A stretch of 64,000 nucleotides of DNA from Thamnaconus septentrionalis (lineage: Eukaryota; Chordata; Actinopteri; Tetraodontiformes; Monacanthidae), in contig CM020516.1 of the NCBI GenBank assembly GCA_009823395.1, positions 6,784,001-6,848,000 of the forward strand. The letters run 5' to 3'. Position numbers and translations under genes: made by a program. Shown here in pieces: positions 59,501-64,000 of this stretch. Position 1 is the first letter of the stretch, and the number at the start of each line of letters is the position of its first letter. The notes under the pieces were generated by a model. It did no database searches. It was not told the origin of the DNA and saw nothing but the letters and a program-made list of their open reading frames with translations.

Positions 59501-61352
59501 TTTATTATGAATTCACATCATAATAAATATGTGATAAGTCTGATATCGGAAATCAACTGTACAAATCTAGTTCTGCTTAAATGAATTTCTAGTCTACGCA
59601 CTTACTCCCGCATTCATTGCAAAGGGGAACATTGCAAATACATAGTGTGTATGAACTGGAAGCCCGTCTCCCTGATCCGCCCGGCTCGTTGGCTCCCACT
59701 TCCTGCGTTTCTTTGTCACTTTGCGTTTGATCCCTTTGTCACTCCGATCCCTCCTCAGCCCTTTGTTTTTATTAAAAAATGGTGAGTTTCAGCCCAGTCT
59801 GAGCTCCAGCGCCCGCTAGTTGGTGTCAAGCAGACGTCATCTACCAGATCTACGCTTCATATTTGGTCTCCACAAAGGGCAGCAGACCTGCAGCGAGGCT
59901 CTTCAGGTTCTGTGGAGCTTCAGGTGATGCAGCGAGAAGCAAAACAGGAGGAATTCAGCGGAATCGTGGCTGTGAATGTACACAGCAGGGCAACAGGATG
60001 AAAAAATCAAAGTAGGTGAGCTAAACACAAGGACTGAGGGGAAAACTTTATTCACGACAAAAGAGACAAGTACCACATACAGCTTGCAAAATGTTTATGG
60101 CATTTAATTACATTGAAATGCTGCTGCTGCAGCCCCGTAATCCGCTTCACTATATTAGCGCCCAGCTGTGAGCAAGCTGAGTAGACACAAAGAGCCACTA
60201 GTTTAATTAGCTGGAGGTTCTTTTTAAAAAAAATAAAAAAATAAAAGTAAAAACAGCTTATTCTTCAGCAATGAGTCGTCTGGCAGATTTCAGACCAACA
60301 TTTGAATGTGTTTAAAATCCTGTTGCAACACATTTTTCACTCACACAAACTTCTAATGTAAAGCTGTCTTATTCTTTTTCTCTAGGTTCCTTCTTATTGA
60401 CACTACACTATATTGTTGCTGTAGTTGTGCAAATTTTCCCCAGTGGGGATTCAATGAAGGAATTCTATTCTATTCTATTCTCGAGACATCTTTTTGGAAG
60501 CAGGGGGCGATGGTTGGCTGTCGCTGCTTTCCGAATGCACACGATGATTTAGTGCTGAGAAAAGAACATGAGTTGTTTATGACAGAAGGTCTGCTGATGT
60601 GTGAGAAGCTTCCTCCTGTGAGACTCGTCTCCGACGTTCGCTTCCTGTGACCTTCGCGCTCCACTGTTGAAATGTTAATTACACTTTTTTTTCCCCGCCG
60701 TGCGGGACGACCGCCACCCTTCTGGGCCATGACGGCCTCGCCAGGAGCTTCCCTAAGCGTGTGCAACTCGCGGTGATAAAACGCTTCTCCAACTCGAATT
60801 AGTGGAATTTCTGGAGGTGCTGATTAAAGCCGGCAGCCATATTGGACTTGCGCCGTCACTTTTCTGTTTGAAATTCCTCATCCGGAGGTTTTCTCATTAG
60901 CCTGCATGCCGCGCTGCCTTTGTGCTCATAGCGGGTCCCTTAAGAAGAGGAGTGGCCTCCTGTTTATTTCATGTGGATGCATCGATGGAAATGTTTTGCA
61001 TATAAATATAAACAACACCACAATTCTATATTCACTTTGAGTGTCATTAAATTGGACGTTTGTCTGTAAATCTGAACATTTCGAGGTTATGATAGGCCTG
61101 CACCTACTAGTGGTGCAGGAGGGAACTGCAGCAGGAGGTTATTCACGGTTGCAAATGCATTTTGGCTTTGTTGAAGGTGTAACGTCGTTAAAATGTAACG
61201 AATCCCTGATGTGGAATTTACTGCGACATCTTCATGTGCGTTCAGCTGAGGAGACGGGATATTTTTATTCTAATAGAATACATGTTTCTGGTTGTCGCAC
61301 CACCCAGTCAGCTCCCCACGTCATCCACTGACGGCAGTGAGAAACGTTAGTG

Positions 61353-64000
61353 TAGCAGCCAAAATGTTGTTGTTTTTATCTGAGCCAGTGAAACAGTTGT
61401 TGTTACACTCTTTATGCTGTGGGTGTCGCTGTGTTCCGGTATTGTTTTTGGTTTAGGGGTATAAAGGTAGCCATGTCACTATTGTCGTCAGGTGTTGTTG
61501 ACCCGGAAGAGCAAATGGTTTTTGACCGCTCTGCCGCGAAATGTTTGTTTTGTCTGCTTGGGAAAATGGAACTGGAATAAAAGTGGAAAGCCTTCTTTCA
61601 TCGCAAAAGAGGTTTAAGGATCGTTTTTTCCGAAGCAATATATAGCAACACTAGCGGGCGCGTCAGCCAGGTAATTTAAGGGTCAAGCATCGAAGAAGCA
61701 AAGCACTAGGCTTCGCTCCAACATTAGTCAAAAACCGCTCTAGTTGGAAGTTCGTGGAATCTTCGGCACGTTGGGGACAGTCAGGAGGCTGCTTCGGAGG
61801 ACGAGTCGAGCTGCTGGAAATTGTCTGGATGTACGTCAACGTTTGGAGAGCGACGACGGCCATTGGTATGCAAGTGCGGGAGCTGCAATGCTAATGCGGA
61901 GCTGGAGCTCTTGAACACCATTGGATCACCGCAAGGCGCCCAACGCGTGGAGGTATTTGTAGCGCTACACTATATGGCCATTTATAAATTGTGTGCACAC
62001 AAAATTGACACAAATCCAATGCATTGGTAGTCGAAGTGGGGGACAATAAACTGTGTATCCTGTGTCGCGCGATCGGTTAATTAATTGACTATTTCGGATG
62101 GAGACGCGGGACGCGACGTCGGACGGTACCGGGTCTAATGTGCGCACTGCTAGTAAACCTGGTAGTGTAATGAGCGGTGTTGACCCACAGAGTGGGAAGC
62201 GAGTTATCAAACTCTCTGCAAAGGCAATTGCCAATATTTTAGATAGATTACAGTCTGACAGAAAAGCTAAATTTAATAAAGCAGCTAATATAAGAAAATC
62301 AATAAGAGGTTCAATGGAAAAATATGATGAAACACAGGTACAAAAAGGTCTTGAAGAACTAACTGAAGTGTGTGATGATGATGTAAAAGGTATTCATGAT
62401 CATTTGTTGGGTCTGCTACCGGTTGAAGAAAATGAAAAACATGAAACATGGTTTAAAGCAAAGATGTTGCCTATCAATGACTGTATTGCTGATACAAAAG
62501 AGTGGCTTTCATGCAACAAAGGTAAACCTAATGAAAATGCTCATGTTGTGGATGATGTTAAACCCAATGACAGTGTTTCAAATATTAGTGTACGCTCAAG
62601 TCATAGGAGCCGTAGCAGTTGCATGTCTAGCACTACATCCTCAGCAGCCATAAAGGCCGAAGCAGAAAAGGCTGCTCTTATTGCACGTGCTGCAGCTTTA
62701 AAGGAACGGCATGCACTTGAGGAGCAGGAACAACAGCTGAGGAGAAAAGAGAACAACTTGAAGTGGAAACTGAAATAGCAGCTTCCAATGCAAAACTAGC
62801 AGTACTTCAAGCATCAGATGGGAGAAGTTCTTCAGGATCCACCAATGGAATGAATTCTTATCTCAAAAGGGAGCGAACCAAAAGGAAACTGTCAACGCAT
62901 TAAATCCTCTGGCAAAGGAGTATGAGCCAGAAAAAATGACAACAAGCCAGCATTTGACAAGGTTGTCATTGCCTCCCAGCCAAGCTCTATGGATGAACGT
63001 GCAACCCAAAGAAACAAAGCACCAGGTCGGAGCTGCTTCATTGCATCAACGCAGCTTCAACGAACAGCAACAGGAAAGCAAAATACTGCAATCGTCGCAG
63101 CATATTCACCATCATTCAAGAGATGCTCACCCTTCATATCATCATCAAATTCAAAGTCAACCTGGAGACATGCTTTCAATCATGCATAGGCAGAATGAAA
63201 TAACAACAGCCCTCGTGCAGCAGCAACGCTTGGTGTCACTCCCGCCACGAGATATTCCCACATTCGAAGGTGACCCACTGCAGTACAGGGCATTCATTAA
63301 AGCTTTTGAGCATGGAGTGGAAGAAAAGGCAGGTCAAGCAGATTGTTTGTACTATCTGGAACAGTTTACTAGGGGACAGCCACGTGAATTAGTACGTAGC
63401 TGCCATCATATGGCCCCTGAGCGTGGCTACGTGGTAGCGAAGGAGCTTCTACAGCAGCATTTTGGAAATCAGTACAAAATCGCAAGTGCTTACATGGAAA
63501 AGGCTTTGGCGTGGCAAACAATAAAATCAGAGGATGTCAAAGCTCTCCAAGCCTACTCGTTATTTCTGCGAGGATGTTGCAATGTCATGGAGGAGCTTCA
63601 ATACCTGCAGGAACTGAATATGCCAATAAACATGAGAACCATTATGTCAAAGTTACCTTTCAAACTGAGGGAGCAATGGAGGACCAAAGCTCATGACATA
63701 ATGGAGACCACCAAAGAAAGAGCTTGTTTCACCAATCTGGTCATGTTTATTGAGCGCCGCGTCAGTATTCTTTCTGACCCTCTGTTTGGTGAAATACAAG
63801 ATCCATTGTCTGGCGTTGCTGGGGTAAAGACTGTCACCACATTTAAATCACAACCCAGAAACAGAGTAAAGGGAAATGTTGTTGCCACCACAGTAACATC
63901 TATGGAAGTGACTGATGGAAGTGAAAGGCCAACGTTAGAGCCAAAGAAGGGTGAGAAAGCTGGATGCCTATGCTGTGCTCGTAGTCACTTGTTGGAAGAG
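61353..64000 (+). mobile_element. BEL/Pao LTR retrotransposon, 5' part
   Basis: A BEL/Pao element enters from about 61.35 kb and runs past the window end. The proposed 5' LTR (about 61353-62020, borders not proven) has a TATA-like GGTATAAAGG at about 61457 and a poly(A) signal AATAAAAG at about 61577. After TTGGTAGTCGAAGTGGGGG (about 62025, possible primer-binding region) comes a gag-type coding region in the same orientation as kcnq5. The second LTR is not in the window, so age cannot be judged from LTR divergence. Confidence 0.7.
62098..64000 (+). pseudogene. BEL/Pao gag-like region, frameshifted
   Basis: The region starts METRDATSDG at 62098. That frame stops at 62778 after a charged coiled-coil stretch (KERHALEEQEQQLRRK). 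Similarity then continues in another frame until about 62903 and in a third from about 62802 to the window end. The last part carries the DUF1759-type gag core seen in fish BEL elements: PTFEGDPLQYRAFIKAFEH, LEQFTRGQPRELVRSC, EDVKALQAYSLFLRGC and LPFKLREQWR. It ends in Cys-rich LCCARSHLLEE, likely the start of a zinc-knuckle-like region. In the family this is one continuous polyprotein; here at least two frame changes break it, so the copy is probably inactive unless these are sequencing errors. Confidence 0.8.

Larger units (their letters stand above)
49172..61350 (+). other. kcnq5 intron 1 (inferred), non-coding
   Basis: About 12 kb without any exon-like frame. It contains microsatellites at 49589-49627 (CA), 52688-52743 (CA), 53208-53476 (TATG/AT), 54582-54602 (GT), 54865-54885 (GA), 55340-55373 (TGCG) and 55799-55832 (GT). 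There is one MITE at 50211-50505, a retroposon tail near 60425-60480 and otherwise unique sequence. Unique stretches such as 55900-57400 and 58000-58900 may hold regulatory elements, which cannot be shown from one genome. Confidence 0.6.

Overview
The window is vertebrate nuclear DNA, almost certainly from a teleost fish. The genes are intron-rich with GT/AG junctions. Their products align, from memory, with known vertebrate proteins. The introns are fairly compact, and there are many long (AT)n, (GT)n and (TATC)n microsatellites, Tc1-like and MITE-like debris, and a BEL/Pao retrotransposon. I rebuilt each gene model by hand from splice sites and reading phase. For every recognised complete gene the exon sum is divisible by three.

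Layout, left to right. lyrm7 (+, 129-1044), a mitochondrial complex III assembly factor, converges on chchd1/mrps37 (-, 2057-3591), a mitoribosomal twin-CX9C protein with a (TA)n tract of about 420 bp in its second intron. After about 2.5 kb of intergenic DNA comes zswim8 (+, 6157-19850, 26 coding exons, 1941 aa), a Cullin-3 ubiquitin ligase receptor. Then ndst2 (+, 23772-29619, 13 coding exons, 904 aa), a heparan sulfate N-deacetylase/N-sulfotransferase, converges on pno1 (-, 31571-33651). pno1 is head to head with dnaaf10/wdr92 (+, 34060-36275), with 408 bp between the start codons. dnaaf10 converges on a large minus-strand gene (36929-43568) that I cannot name. It encodes two cadherin-like beta-sandwich repeats, a U-box-like domain and a long TPR-rich region. 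That gene is divergent from c1d (+, 44686-45560). The first coding exon of kcnq5 (+, 48160-48527) follows. The remaining 15 kb appears to be kcnq5 intron 1, ending in a decayed BEL/Pao element (about 61.35 kb to the window end).

The gene order joins blocks that are separate in human: LYRM7 (5q), CHCHD1-ZSWIM8-NDST2 (10q22), PNO1-WDR92-C1D (2p14) and KCNQ5 (6q13). The unnamed U-box/TPR gene lies between the orthologues of WDR92 and C1D. I know of no gene of this kind at the human locus, so this looks like a lineage-specific loss. It is the most interesting object in the window.

The genes do not form a pathway. Recurrent themes are mitochondrial assembly (lyrm7, chchd1), ubiquitin ligation (zswim8 and, by inference, the unnamed gene) and ribosome/RNA processing (pno1, c1d). 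Several divergent pairs probably share promoters. Limits: transcript ends, untranslated exons, the start of the unnamed gene and its fourth-from-last exon are inferred and not certain. Repeat families are named only where the sequence is distinctive.
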